Below are positions 9,181 through 18,495 of a stretch of 48,410 nucleotides of DNA, one piece after another; the first letter of the stretch is position 1, and the number at the start of each line of letters is the position of its first letter. The stretch is from assembly GCF_003254055.1 (NCBI RefSeq), contig NZ_QKZT01000027.1, positions 1 to 48,410 of the forward strand, written 5' to 3'. Source of the stretch: Algoriphagus chordae. GTDB taxonomy: Bacteria > Bacteroidota > Bacteroidia > Cytophagales > Cyclobacteriaceae. The notes below the pieces were generated by a model. It made no database searches. It was not told where the DNA came from and saw only the letters and a list, made by a program, of their open reading frames with translations. The translations under genes were made by a program, and so were the position numbers.

Positions 9181-9600
9181 ATGCTCAATCCTAAAACGTC
9201 GACAGTTCAAAATGTACTGAGAATTATCCTAGGAGCATTTATGATCTGGGCGGCTATTGGGCATCTAACTTTGCAAAGACAGGAATTCCAATCGCAAGTA
9301 CCTGAATGGGTTCCTATGAGCAAAGATTTAGTGGTTATACTCTCTGGTCTAGTAGAATTAGTCTTAGGTTTTGGGATGATTTTCTTGTCAACACATAAGG
9401 TGAAATTTGGGATAGCACTCGCCATTTTTTATGTGCTTATTTTCCCAGGAAATATTGCGCAATATGTGGATGGAAAAGATGCCTTTGGATTAGATACAGA
9501 TCAAAAGCGCTTAATAAGATTGTTTTTCCAGCCAGTCTTGGTCCTTTGGGCGCTCTGGTCCACAGGCGCTTTGAAGGCGCTCTACTCAAAAAGCAAATAA
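9181..9600 (+). CDS. DoxX-like small membrane protein
   Basis: The 139-residue protein has about four hydrophobic segments (roughly residues 10-28, 48-68, 75-93 and 110-130), with polar loops between them, as in the DoxX family. The DoxX fold is a four-helix inner membrane protein, sometimes linked to redox stress, but the role here is unknown. It follows the two propeller genes on the same strand after 62 bp and could belong to their operon. Confidence 0.7.
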   Translation: MLNPKTSTVQNVLRIILGAFMIWAAIGHLTLQRQEFQSQVPEWVPMSKDLVVILSGLVELVLGFGMIFLSTHKVKFGIALAIFYVLIFPGNIAQYVDGKDAFGLDTDQKRLIRLFFQPVLVLWALWSTGALKALYSKSK

Positions 9601-9754
9601 ATCCGAAAGCCTTTTCAAATCAGGCTGTAAGCTAATTTGATAGTAATTCCACGGCTGGCTGAGCTATATTCTGTTTCCATGCATCTTCAGATCACTTTTC
9701 CGAATTTTTCTACCAGTCCAAATCGATTATATTAAGGAATTAAAACAAGTTACT

Positions 9755-10480
9755 ATGCGCAATAAGCTTTTTAAATCTAGCGATAGAGATCCAAACATAA
9801 CCTATCGAGGAGAAAGCCCTTCAAGATTAGATAACCTGACGGATGCTGTTTTTGGGATTGCAGTGACTCTCTTAATTTTTAATTTGGCCAGCCCAAATTC
9901 ACTAGAGGACTTAATAGTTTTTACAAAGACACTTCCAGCATTTTTGATCAGTATTGGGTTTCTTATAGTCATTTGGCAGGAGCATGTACGCTTTTCGGAG
10001 ATCTATACCATGAGAGGATCATGGCTAATTTTTCTCAACTCCCTATTTATAGCCCTGATCATATTTTATGTTTATCCTTTGCGTTTTTTGACGCTCTTTC
10101 TCACCAATTTGATTTTTGGAACTGATCTTTCCTTGCAGATCTCGCCTATTGAAATCCCAGATTTGATGATTTATTACGGTTCTATAGCCTTTGCCTTATA
10201 CTTCGTCCTCTTTTGGTTTTACAATATTGCAATTATCAAAAAGGATAGTTTGGCTCTAAATCCCTATGAGCTGCTACATGCTAGATTTCAGCGAACCAGA
10301 ATAATTATAATGTTTACCGTTCCCCTTCTTTCGATCGGATTAGTCTGGATGATTCGCCCATATTCCATTGGCTGGGCCTCATTTTTAGGAGGGATGCTTT
10401 ACGCCTTTTACAGTCCAGCAATAATGATTTGGGCAAAATATTATAAAAAGGCTGCCAATCAGCTACAAAGTATAAAGTGA
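9755..10480 (+). CDS. TMEM175-family potassium channel-like membrane protein
   Basis: The 241-residue protein has the DUF1211/TMEM175 pattern in its first helix: RLDNLTDAVFGIAVTLLIF, equivalent to the usual R-x3-FSDAVFAIA selectivity-filter helix. About six membrane segments follow. Bacterial TMEM175 proteins are tetrameric K+-selective leak channels. The Phe-Ser of the classic FSD motif is Leu-Thr here, so conduction should not be assumed. The next gene starts 29 nt downstream. Confidence 0.75.
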   Translation: MRNKLFKSSDRDPNITYRGESPSRLDNLTDAVFGIAVTLLIFNLASPNSLEDLIVFTKTLPAFLISIGFLIVIWQEHVRFSEIYTMRGSWLIFLNSLFIALIIFYVYPLRFLTLFLTNLIFGTDLSLQISPIEIPDLMIYYGSIAFALYFVLFWFYNIAIIKKDSLALNPYELLHARFQRTRIIIMFTVPLLSIGLVWMIRPYSIGWASFLGGMLYAFYSPAIMIWAKYYKKAANQLQSIK

Positions 10481-10509
10481 TTTTCAGTCTCTTTACTTCA
10501 AAAAATCCA

Positions 10510-10812
10510 ATGCTATTTATCACACAATTAATATATATCATCAAGGGTCAAGAGAGCATCTTTCATGAGTTTGAGGAGATCGCCATCCCCACCATCGCCA
10601 AGTACAATGGAAAACTTCTATTGAGACTCCGACCAACTGCTGAGAGTTGCATAGAAAGCTCCATGGAGCGTCCTTATGAAGTTCATTTGGTTGAGTTTGA
10701 GACTATGCAGGATTTTGAAGACTTTAAACTTGATGAGAACCGCAAAAAATTCCTACATCTCAAAGAGCAATCTATCAAAGCTTCCATCCTAATTCAGGGA
10801 AGTAAATTATAG
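10510..10812 (+). CDS. DUF1330-like small protein
   Basis: The open frame could begin at a GTG overlapping the preceding gene (10477), but the ATG at 10510 gives a protein of 100 residues starting MLFITQLIYIIKGQESIFHEFEE, which fits a ferredoxin-like alpha/beta barrel domain from its first strand. The order strand, helix with FHEFEEIAIPTIAKYNG, strand LLLRLRP, and VHLVEFETMQDFEDF is typical of DUF1330 or antibiotic-biosynthesis-monooxygenase-like domains. Function is unknown. The short spacing suggests it is co-transcribed with the channel-like gene. Confidence 0.6.
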   Translation: MLFITQLIYIIKGQESIFHEFEEIAIPTIAKYNGKLLLRLRPTAESCIESSMERPYEVHLVEFETMQDFEDFKLDENRKKFLHLKEQSIKASILIQGSKL

Positions 10813-10940
10813 GAACACCGGACTTTTAGCAGGTTGAGACAGGACAGCAACTGATACCAATCTCCATAGCTTTTTATATCTTGTATGCGATCTTAAGGTA
10901 ATAGTATTTACGGATGAAGTAGTCCAATAATTCCCAAAAA

Positions 10941-12272
10941 TTGATGAAAAACCTATTGACGGCACTCATAGCTGCTATTATAATCCTCCAGCCAGCTTTT
11001 TCTCAAGAAAAATCAGAGGATCTATGGCCTGATGGTACTCCCATTTCACCATGGTTTCATGACTATTCCAAAGTGAAACTGGAAGATCTTGGAAAGCAAT
11101 ATCTGCTTACCGATTTTGGCGTGAAGAACGACAGTAGCCTATTGCAAACCCAGCAAATACAAGCTGTAATTGACCAAGCTGCTAAAACTGGCGGAGTTGT
11201 GATCGTCCCAAAAGGCACTTTCCTTAGTGGTGCCTTATTTTTCAAGCCAAATACACATCTTCATGTAGCCGAAGGTGCCGTATTAAAAGGTTCTGATGAT
11301 ATCGCCCATTATCCTTTGATTCCTTCCCGAATGGAGGGTCAAAACCTGGACTACTATGCCGCTTTGGTCAATGCCTATGGAGTAGATGGATTCACGATTT
11401 CTGGTACAGGCACTATCAATGGAAATGGTCTGAAGTTCTGGGAGGCATTTTGGCAGCGTAGAAAAGAAGACCCCAACTGTACCAATCTGGAAGTCTCCAG
11501 ACCTCGATTGCTCTTCGTCTGGAAAAGCAACGATGTACAGGTACAGGATGTGAAATTGATCAATGCTGGCTTCTGGTCTAGTCATTACTATCAGTGCAAT
11601 AATATCAAACTACTTGATCTCACCATCACTTCCCCCCACGAACCTGTAAAAGCTCCTAGTACAGATGCTATTGACTTGGATGTGGTGTCAAACGTATTGA
11701 TCAAAGGTTGCTACCTCGCGGTGAATGATGATGCCATAGCGCTCAAAGGCGGCAAAGGACCATGGGCTGACGAAGACCCAAATAACGGTGAGAACACCAA
11801 TATCATCATTGAGGACAGCGAATTTGGCTTTTGTCATTCAGCATTGACCAATGGCAGCGAATCGATTCACAATAAAAATGTGATCATGCGAAACATCAAA
11901 GTTCAAGATGCCGTGCGCTTACTTTGGCTAAAAATGCGACCAGATACTCCGCAGCATTACGAGTATATTACCGTGGAAAATATCAAAGGGCAGGCGCGTA
12001 GTTTTCTCTATGTAAAGCCCTGGACTCAGTTTTTCGATCTCAAAGGAAAAGAAGAAGTACCACTCTCCTATTCGGATCATATCACCATGAAAAATATTGA
12101 TCTGGACTGTGATATTTTTTTCGACGTAGCTATTACTGAGCATGATCGGCTCTCGGATTTCACCTTCGAAAACTTGAACATCCGCGCTACCAAAGCTGAT
12201 TTTGAACCTTCCTTCGTAAATGGCTTTGAAGTGAAAAATGTAATCGTAAATGGAAAGCTGATTGACAAATAG
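10941..12272 (+). CDS. Secreted glycoside hydrolase family 28 (polygalacturonase-like)
   Basis: The 443-residue protein has a signal peptide (residues 1-21, FSQEK) and a right-handed parallel beta-helix pattern. The GH28 active-site elements can be followed: D242/D245 in STDAIDLD, the pair D263-D264 in NDDAIALKGG, H299 in FCHSALTNGSE, and the basic segment RLLWLKMR (326-333). GH28 enzymes hydrolyse galacturonan or rhamnogalacturonan linkages. No SusC/SusD pair or other pectin gene lies next to it, so it is not part of a visible polysaccharide locus. It is probably periplasmic or exported. Confidence 0.88.
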   Translation: MMKNLLTALIAAIIILQPAFSQEKSEDLWPDGTPISPWFHDYSKVKLEDLGKQYLLTDFGVKNDSSLLQTQQIQAVIDQAAKTGGVVIVPKGTFLSGALFFKPNTHLHVAEGAVLKGSDDIAHYPLIPSRMEGQNLDYYAALVNAYGVDGFTISGTGTINGNGLKFWEAFWQRRKEDPNCTNLEVSRPRLLFVWKSNDVQVQDVKLINAGFWSSHYYQCNNIKLLDLTITSPHEPVKAPSTDAIDLDVVSNVLIKGCYLAVNDDAIALKGGKGPWADEDPNNGENTNIIIEDSEFGFCHSALTNGSESIHNKNVIMRNIKVQDAVRLLWLKMRPDTPQHYEYITVENIKGQARSFLYVKPWTQFFDLKGKEEVPLSYSDHITMKNIDLDCDIFFDVAITEHDRLSDFTFENLNIRATKADFEPSFVNGFEVKNVIVNGKLIDK

Positions 12273-12529
12273 AGCTCATTTTTGTTAGGGTAATTAGGCT
12301 CATAAATAACGTTCAATCTTGTCCAATACTATGGAAATAAAGACATTATAAGATGCATTCTTAATTCCTTTGGAGTAAATGAATAGGACTGCTGAAACAT
12401 CCTAATTGATGAAAGAAAGGTGAAAGCTTAACCTTACCGATTAAGAGATAACTAAAGGTTTTCTCTCGATCATTTGAATCTTTACGGACTTAGGAGCAAC
12501 TTTGAACTTAAATCACAAAATTTTTGACA

Positions 12530-13615
12530 GTGACAAAACTCTACTGGACTCAAGCACAGGAAGACTGGAGACTTTGGGATGAATTTCTCCAAGAAAACCC
12601 TAGAGGAATATACCTTCAGACACAGGCTTGGCTAGAAAGTTACCGGGCTTATGGCTTTAGTCCTGAACTGCTTCTTGCCAAAGATTCCGATGGAATTATC
12701 CTTGGTGGATTGGGCCTTGTGCTGGCTGGAATGGGCCCATTGAAAATTCTTGTGGCTCCCTATGGACCGATTATTAACGAGGGCCATGATAATCTTGCTG
12801 AAGAAATAATTGCTGAATTCAAAACAAAAGCTAAGGCAAAAGGAGCATTTATGGCACAGCTTTCTCTGCCCGCAGCATATTCCAAAGATCAGGCAGAATC
12901 CCAGCATTTACTTAGCTACAAGCTTACTGAGGCTCTTTTTTCGAAAGTAAAAAAAGGTTTAATATTCAAATACGTCGCCGGAATCATCGGATTTAGAGCG
13001 GTACATCTTTTCCCTGGAGAGGCTGATGCTTACGAAAAGGTAAGAGCAAACTACAAGGCTGCTACTCGGCGGGATGTAAACAAATCCGGTAGAATGGGCA
13101 ATGAATTATATCTCCCAAGCTCCGAGGCAGAAATCAAGGAAGCCTATGAATTGATCGAGCTAAATGCCGTAAACCAAGGCTATTCGGTCCGTACCTGGAA
13201 TGATTTTGGACCCACACTCATTTCGTTAATAAATAAAAAACAGTGTTTTATCGCCTGTTGCAAAAATGAAGAGAGCCTTAAAGGAGCACTGATCATTTTT
13301 GATGTTGGCAAGAAACTCCATTACATCATGGGAGCGACTTTAAGAGAAAAAAAGGATTTGATGGTAGGACATTACCTTCAAGATCAGGTGATTCAAATGG
13401 CTGTGCAGAAAGGCTATGATTTCTATGATATTTCTATCGGCGGAAGTGAAGGAGTGGTTCGCTTCAAAGAAGGTTTTGGAGGTGAACTCATTAAAATTAC
13501 TGAACCTAGATATTGGGTGTTGAAGCCCTTGCAATTTGCAATTTTCCAGAAACTACTGCCCTGGGCGAAAAAGAATAAATCCAAAGTAGCCAAACTTCTC
13601 AGTAAGTTTAAGTAA
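12530..13615 (+). CDS. FemAB-like GNAT aminoacyl/acyltransferase
   Basis: The 361-residue protein has two GNAT-like halves as in FemABX peptidoglycan-bridge enzymes: GIYLQTQAWLESYRAYGF near the start, the conserved NYKAATRRDVNKS segment in the middle, and YDFYDISIGGSEGVVRFKEGFGG near the end. It may add an amino acid or acyl group to a cell-envelope precursor; the substrate is not shown. No ATG is available: I chose the GTG at 12530, with a TTG two codons upstream (12524) as the alternative. It stands alone with a terminator behind it. Confidence 0.75.
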   Translation: MTKLYWTQAQEDWRLWDEFLQENPRGIYLQTQAWLESYRAYGFSPELLLAKDSDGIILGGLGLVLAGMGPLKILVAPYGPIINEGHDNLAEEIIAEFKTKAKAKGAFMAQLSLPAAYSKDQAESQHLLSYKLTEALFSKVKKGLIFKYVAGIIGFRAVHLFPGEADAYEKVRANYKAATRRDVNKSGRMGNELYLPSSEAEIKEAYELIELNAVNQGYSVRTWNDFGPTLISLINKKQCFIACCKNEESLKGALIIFDVGKKLHYIMGATLREKKDLMVGHYLQDQVIQMAVQKGYDFYDISIGGSEGVVRFKEGFGGELIKITEPRYWVLKPLQFAIFQKLLPWAKKNKSKVAKLLSKFK

Positions 13616-13644
13616 AAAGCTAGGAGTTCCAAGTCGTTTTAAAT

Positions 13645-13670
13645 TGCTGTTTCCGTAGCAGCATTTTTTA
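13645..13670 (+). terminator. Terminator after the FemAB-like gene
   Basis: TGCTG (13645-13649) pairs with CAGCA (13659-13663), followed by six T residues. The stem is only five pairs, but position 30 nt past the stop codon and the T run support it. Confidence 0.6.
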
Positions 13671-13835
13671 TTCTTTTCCTCCCCTTCTAGAAAAAAATAA
13701 GCCAAATTGTGGCAATTTCATCTAGAAACCCATTGTTAATCATTCAGACACAAAATCTTCATCATGAATGTTTACATTTTTTGAAATAAAATTTTTACAT
13801 TCAATTGTAACATATATTACTAACCCATAATTTTT

Positions 13836-14519
13836 ATGAAAAAACTTATAGCAGAATTTATTGGAACCCTCTGGCTAGTGCTTGGAGGTTGCGGAAGTGC
13901 GGTACTAGCTGCAGCTTTTCCAGAACTAGGGATTGGATTCGTGGGCGTTGCCTTAGCATTTGGTCTTACTGTTTTGACCATGGCTTATGCAATTGGCCAT
14001 ATCTCTGGATGCCACCTCAATCCAGCCGTGACGATAGGCCTTTGGGTAGGCGGGCGATTTGAAAGCAAGGATGTCATTGGGTACGTTATCGCTCAGGTAT
14101 TGGGCGGATTGGCTGGTGCAGCTATTTTATATGTGATTGCCACAGGCAAGGCTGGAGTAGATTTGGGTGGATTCGCTTCCAACGGCTATGGTGAGGCTTC
14201 TCCTGGAGGGTACAACATGGTTTCGGCACTCGTGACTGAGGTGGTGATGACCTTTATGTTTCTGACCATTATTTTAGGTTCTACCTATCCTAAATCTCCT
14301 GCTGGATTTGCTGGGATTGCGATTGGACTTTGTCTAGTGCTCATCCACTTAATTAGTATTCCAGTGACCAATACCTCTGTAAACCCTGCAAGAAGTACAT
14401 CTCAGGCTATTTTTGCTGGAGGAATTTACCTGCAGCAGCTTTGGTTATTTTGGCTAGCGCCTATTGTAGGAGCGGTATTAGCAGGAGTTGTTTACAAATA
14501 CCTTTCTCCAAATGAATAA
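13836..14519 (+). CDS. aqpZ: Aquaporin Z-like water channel
   Basis: This 227-residue inner membrane protein has the two aquaporin half-helix motifs, NPAVTIG in SGCHLNPAVTIGLW and NPARS in TNTSVNPARSTSQ, with six hydrophobic helices between and around them. The first loop (FIGTLWLVLGGCGSAV) and the Cys-His before NPA match AqpZ more than glycerol channels. Length is normal. It is monocistronic, with an AT-rich 220-bp region before it. Confidence 0.93.
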   Translation: MKKLIAEFIGTLWLVLGGCGSAVLAAAFPELGIGFVGVALAFGLTVLTMAYAIGHISGCHLNPAVTIGLWVGGRFESKDVIGYVIAQVLGGLAGAAILYVIATGKAGVDLGGFASNGYGEASPGGYNMVSALVTEVVMTFMFLTIILGSTYPKSPAGFAGIAIGLCLVLIHLISIPVTNTSVNPARSTSQAIFAGGIYLQQLWLFWLAPIVGAVLAGVVYKYLSPNE

Positions 14520-14875
14520 TATCTTAAGAAATATATAAGGATTGTATAAGCCTTATTTATAAAGTATGATTATCCGCAATGATGCCAGTCACCTTAGATT
14601 CTTTGCTTATCAGGCTGGAAGACCGATGACCGATGACCGAAGTGGCCTCAATTTTTAAGTTTAACATATCTTACATTGCTTTTGCCACCTAACTGGTAGA
14701 AAAGCGGATATACATATTATATAAAATATTTGGCTTATACCTTCGATATGTTTTCTAAAGAATAAGAGGCCATTTGGCTAAATTATAATTACTAGCAAAG
14801 TAGCATATTATCATTTTAAGCAATACTTTCCTATACACTAATTAATGAGAGCAGGTTTTTATCTGCTCTTCTTTT
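14520..14875. other. Gene-less stretch with a 7-bp tandem repeat and a terminator-like hairpin
   Basis: I see no gene here. It holds three tandem copies of a 7-bp unit (GACCGAT, GACCGAT, GACCGAA) at 14621-14641, whose end GACCGAAGTGGCCT recurs with one mismatch at 47913-47926 after another gene. A strong terminator-like hairpin closes the stretch at 14848-14875. Confidence 0.6.
14848..14875 (+). terminator. Terminator-like hairpin directly against a start codon
   Basis: AGAGCAG (14848-14854) pairs with CTGCTCT (14863-14869) around an 8-nt loop and is followed by TCTTTT, after which the ATG of the next gene begins at 14876. It could end upstream transcription or act as an attenuator for the following gene. 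Confidence 0.6.
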
Positions 14876-15334
14876 ATGCAACTTTTAGTCGAAGGCAATT
14901 ATCTTTTAGAGCGTTTCCAAGGGAAAGGAGGATGGACTTTTGTCAAATTCCCCAAGGAAATCATGCCCTCTTCCAAGGCTTTTGGTATGATGAAAGTCTC
15001 TGGAACCCTCGATAATCATTCCTTTGAGGGAAAACACCTGATGCCCATGGGAAATGGCTTCATTTTTCTTCCTGTAGCTAAACCAATTCGTACAAAAATC
15101 GGCAAAGAGGAAGGGGATGTTGTGCATGTCAATCTGTATCAAGAAGAAATCCCAGATCAAGTCCCTCAGGAGCTTATAGATTGCCTCAAAGATGATCCTG
15201 GTAAGTTTGAGCTTTTTGAACAGCTTTCCGAACCGGAAAAAAAGCAGTGGGTAGAATACATCTATAGTTCTGATAAAATCGAAGACAAGTCCGATCGCAT
15301 TATCAAATTACTTGAGGCACTTGGCAAAAATTAA
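14876..15334 (+). CDS. DUF1905 / YdeI (OmpD-associated)-like protein
   Basis: The 152-residue protein has an N-terminal DUF1905-type beta domain (GGWTFVKFPKEI, then KVSGTLDNHSFEGKHLMPMG, then GFIFLPVAKPIRTKIGKEEG) and a C-terminal YdeI-like helical part (LPVAK excluded; about residues 105-150) with FELFEQLSEPEKKQWVEYI. Function of the family is poorly known; some members are annotated as bacteriocin-protection proteins. The start ATG lies directly behind a terminator-like hairpin. Its stop codon shares the TTAA at 15331-15334 with the convergent TonB receptor gene. Confidence 0.75.
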   Translation: MQLLVEGNYLLERFQGKGGWTFVKFPKEIMPSSKAFGMMKVSGTLDNHSFEGKHLMPMGNGFIFLPVAKPIRTKIGKEEGDVVHVNLYQEEIPDQVPQELIDCLKDDPGKFELFEQLSEPEKKQWVEYIYSSDKIEDKSDRIIKLLEALGKN

Positions 15335-17730
15335 AACTCTACGATCAAGCCAACAGTAGGTAAAACTGATCCTGCCGGATTGCTAAGGTATTTCAATTGA
15401 TATCGGGTGGGATCGTTAGGATCCACCAAAATATCTCCTTGACTATCACGCACTGGAACTAAAATAGGTGGCTGTTCAGCTTTATAATTATAGGCATTTT
15501 GGATATCTACATACCAATTCAAATTCCATTTTTTGAAGTAATACTTTTTATCCAACCTCAGATCCAATTGGTGAAAACCAGCAAGGCTATTCGCATTAAT
15601 ATTAGTATAATCTAAAATACCTTGATTGCGCAAATCCCAATTGGAAATCAAACTTGACTCCGCATAATCATATGGCGTATATGGAGTGCCTCCTACATAT
15701 CGCCACCTAGCACCGATCTCCCAATTTTTCCCAAATCTCTTTCCTGCTGTAAGACTGATGATGATGCGATTGTCCCAAGAACTACGCGCATATCCAATAG
15801 TATTTGGATTGGTAAATTCACTTCGAACTAGTGTAAAAGAAGCTATTCCATAGAAATTATTGTATAAACGTTGCTGTGCCAATAACTCCAAACCATATGC
15901 TCTCCCTTTAGAGTTGGACTCAACCGGTTCATTTCCAATTACACCGAAATCAGCTCCTAGATTTGCTAGAGAGATACCATTTCTGATAGAAGAGGGATAA
16001 TTGCTGTAATGCTTGTAAAATGCTTCTGCTGTAAACCTCCTGTTTTTCATCGGAGATTGAAGCTCTATTCCTGCTATTACTTGAGAGTTCCGTATATACC
16101 TGACATCATTTTCCTGATTTACCAATTCCCCCTTTTCTCTATAGCCAAGAACCGTATATGGAGGTTTTTGGTAATAAATACCAGCATTAGCAGTAAGGAA
16201 CAAATTTGGCTTCAATTGGTAAGAGGCAGATATTCTAGGGCTAATCTGATTCAATGGATTTTGCGCTTTCTCCCCAAAATCTGCCCCATCTACTCTAATA
16301 CCACCGGTCAGCAAAAGACGTTCCCCATAGAGGTTTTTACTTCCGGAGATAAATGCCCCATAAGAATTGAAATGAGTGACGGATTTTTCCACGACGATTT
16401 CTCCTTCAGCTGCCAGGGTAGATCGATCAAAATTCTCTATAGAATACCGGGAATATTCATAGTTACCTCCATACTTTAAAGTATAGTTTTTGCCGAAAAA
16501 ACTGTTTTCAGCACGGAATTTATTCTCAGATTCTTGGGACAAATAATCAAAAAGTAAGTTTTCCTTAGAACTTTCATCATTGCCAGCATACTTCACAGAA
16601 TGATTGTTTAACATATTTCTACTGAGCACAAAAGTCCAAAAGCCATTCTCCCTAAACCGCTTCAATTTCAGTCCTGTCGCATAATTCCATTGATTTTGCA
16701 CCGGAAGCACATCCAACAAATAGAGTCTATTCTCTTGCTCCTTTTCCGTCTCATTATCGGGCACAGCCTCATTTAGCACAAACTTATCTATCGCTCCAAC
16801 ACCTATAAAGGTCAGCTCAGTTTTGTCATTGAGCTTGGTAGTAGTCTTCAGCTGAAAGTCATTGAATGTAGGAAGGAAAGGTAGGCCAAGCAACTTGAAA
16901 AGACCCTGCAAATAGGAGCGCCTAGCCGAAAGCAAATAGGTGGTTTTCTCCCCAATTGGACCCTCATTAGATAAGGTCAGCTCTGATGCCCCAACGGTCA
17001 GCTGAGTTGCCATTTTGTCTCGACGTCCTTCCTTAAGTTGAAATTCGAAGAAGGAACTCAGCGCTCCCATACGATTGGCTGGAAATCCCCCTGCGATGAG
17101 GTCCACATTTTTAATCAAATTCACATTCAAAATCCCTACTGGCCCACCCGAGGAACCTTGGGTAGAAAAATGATTGATCACTGGAACTTCAATCTCATCG
17201 ATGAAAAACTTGTTTTCATTGGGTGCCCCACCACGAATCAAAATATCATTTCGAAAGCTTGGGGTACTCGCTACTCCTGGAAATGACTGTATCACGCGCG
17301 AGATATCCCGATTACCACCTGGGTAACGCTCGATCTCATTGGCGTTTAGTTTTCGCACGGAAAGTGGCGTCTCCTCCGAACGAGAAAACTCTGAACTAAC
17401 CACCACTTCAGAAAGCTCCGATGCATCCTCTAGCAATTCAAAATCCAACTGCACAGGACGAGCTAAGGTCACCTGAACTTCGAAGGCAGTTTTATTCTTG
17501 AAACCCACAAAACTTACACGCACATTATACAATCCTGGGGGGATGTCTGTGATTTCATACTCCCCATTTTCATCAGAAATTGCTCCCAACTCAGTTTCCA
17601 ATACCAGCACATTAGCAAATGCAACAGGCTCATTATTGACTGGATTGATGATTTTCCCACGGATTATTCCCTGTGAAAATGCCAAAGTTGAAATAAATAA
17701 AAAGTTGAAAAGAAGTGAAATTGACCTCAT
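15331..17730 (-). CDS. TonB-dependent outer membrane receptor with CarboxypepD-reg-like domain
   Basis: I start it at the ATG at 17730, which opens a signal peptide (MRSISLLFNFLFISTLAFSQ); the frame is open 90 codons further but that part overlaps crtW. The 799-residue protein has an N-terminal carboxypeptidase-regulatory-like domain (RGKIINPVNNEPVAFANV), a plug domain (DILIRGGAPNENKFFIDEIE) and a beta-barrel ending in a hydrophobic terminal strand with final Phe. It lies 49 nt behind crtW on the same strand, so it may be the last gene of the carotenoid operon. Its ligand is unknown; no SusD partner is present. Confidence 0.88.
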   Translation of the reverse strand: MRSISLLFNFLFISTLAFSQGIIRGKIINPVNNEPVAFANVLVLETELGAISDENGEYEITDIPPGLYNVRVSFVGFKNKTAFEVQVTLARPVQLDFELLEDASELSEVVVSSEFSRSEETPLSVRKLNANEIERYPGGNRDISRVIQSFPGVASTPSFRNDILIRGGAPNENKFFIDEIEVPVINHFSTQGSSGGPVGILNVNLIKNVDLIAGGFPANRMGALSSFFEFQLKEGRRDKMATQLTVGASELTLSNEGPIGEKTTYLLSARRSYLQGLFKLLGLPFLPTFNDFQLKTTTKLNDKTELTFIGVGAIDKFVLNEAVPDNETEKEQENRLYLLDVLPVQNQWNYATGLKLKRFRENGFWTFVLSRNMLNNHSVKYAGNDESSKENLLFDYLSQESENKFRAENSFFGKNYTLKYGGNYEYSRYSIENFDRSTLAAEGEIVVEKSVTHFNSYGAFISGSKNLYGERLLLTGGIRVDGADFGEKAQNPLNQISPRISASYQLKPNLFLTANAGIYYQKPPYTVLGYREKGELVNQENDVRYIRNSQVIAGIELQSPMKNRRFTAEAFYKHYSNYPSSIRNGISLANLGADFGVIGNEPVESNSKGRAYGLELLAQQRLYNNFYGIASFTLVRSEFTNPNTIGYARSSWDNRIIISLTAGKRFGKNWEIGARWRYVGGTPYTPYDYAESSLISNWDLRNQGILDYTNINANSLAGFHQLDLRLDKKYYFKKWNLNWYVDIQNAYNYKAEQPPILVPVRDSQGDILVDPNDPTRYQLKYLSNPAGSVLPTVGLIVEF

Positions 17731-17779
17731 TGGTAATAGTTGGTGACTGGTATGTAAAGTAATGTTGATGTGATGGATG

Positions 17780-18472
17780 CTATTCTTTCTCTCTCCAAAG
17801 CCTCCACCAAGGAGTGCCAGGTGAGTCATGATGCTCATAGTGATAGCCGAAAAAATAACAGCTGACAAAAGCCCAGAAGTGGTTTTTTGCTTGAGTAGAG
17901 GAATGATGCTTGTTATTATTTTCTCCTTTGTGAGGAAGGTAAGTCCCAAAGTAAAAGAGCTGAAATGTGGATAAGACAGCAGGCAACATCCAGAATACAA
18001 TTAAGTTATCCACAGGGAGAAAGAGCTTTAAAATATTAAATGTCACTGCCATCAGAACTAGCTGCCAGATGCTGATGTATTGTTTGACAAAACTATAATA
18101 CCAAGCGAAGAAATTATCTGAATCATGGTAATCTGGATCTTGATCTGTGGCTACAAAACGATGGTGCTCGTGGTGCTTGGGGAAGAGTCTGCTGTAAAAA
18201 TTATAGGAGAAGAGTAGTGCTGTGAACCAGCCAATCGCCTTATTGAGTTTTTTGTTGGTAGAAACTAAGCCATGCATAGCATCGTGAGCAGTAATAAAAA
18301 GGCCAGTATAAAGATGCATTTGGATTAAGACTCCTAGGTAAATCAGGGGATCAGTCCAAGAAATCTGATAGTTCAGTAAAGCAATCAAGCTCAAAAACCA
18401 CAGGCCTATAATAGCCAAGGCGATTAAAATCCCTTTGGGGTCAACAGACGCATGTGTGAACTCAGACTTCAT
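17780..18472 (-). CDS. crtW: Beta-carotene ketolase CrtW
   Basis: This membrane di-iron enzyme adds 4-keto groups to beta-ionone rings. Using the ATG at 18472 it has 230 residues; a GTG at 18538 would extend it into ispH and is less likely. The histidine clusters are complete: HDAMH (63-67), HHEHH (100-104) and HYEHH (211-215), and YFGTYLPHK and the C-terminal PWWRLW are typical of CrtW. Four or so hydrophobic segments place it in the membrane. It follows ispH after 23 nt in the crt operon. Confidence 0.9.
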   Translation of the reverse strand: MKSEFTHASVDPKGILIALAIIGLWFLSLIALLNYQISWTDPLIYLGVLIQMHLYTGLFITAHDAMHGLVSTNKKLNKAIGWFTALLFSYNFYSRLFPKHHEHHRFVATDQDPDYHDSDNFFAWYYSFVKQYISIWQLVLMAVTFNILKLFLPVDNLIVFWMLPAVLSTFQLFYFGTYLPHKGENNNKHHSSTQAKNHFWAFVSCYFFGYHYEHHDSPGTPWWRLWREKE

Positions 18473-18495
18473 ACTAGCAATTTGGGAATGTTTTC

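Noticed and set aside
17731..18000. N-terminal extension of the TonB receptor frame
   Set aside because: It overlaps crtW and lacks a signal peptide; the ATG at 17730 opens a proper signal sequence.
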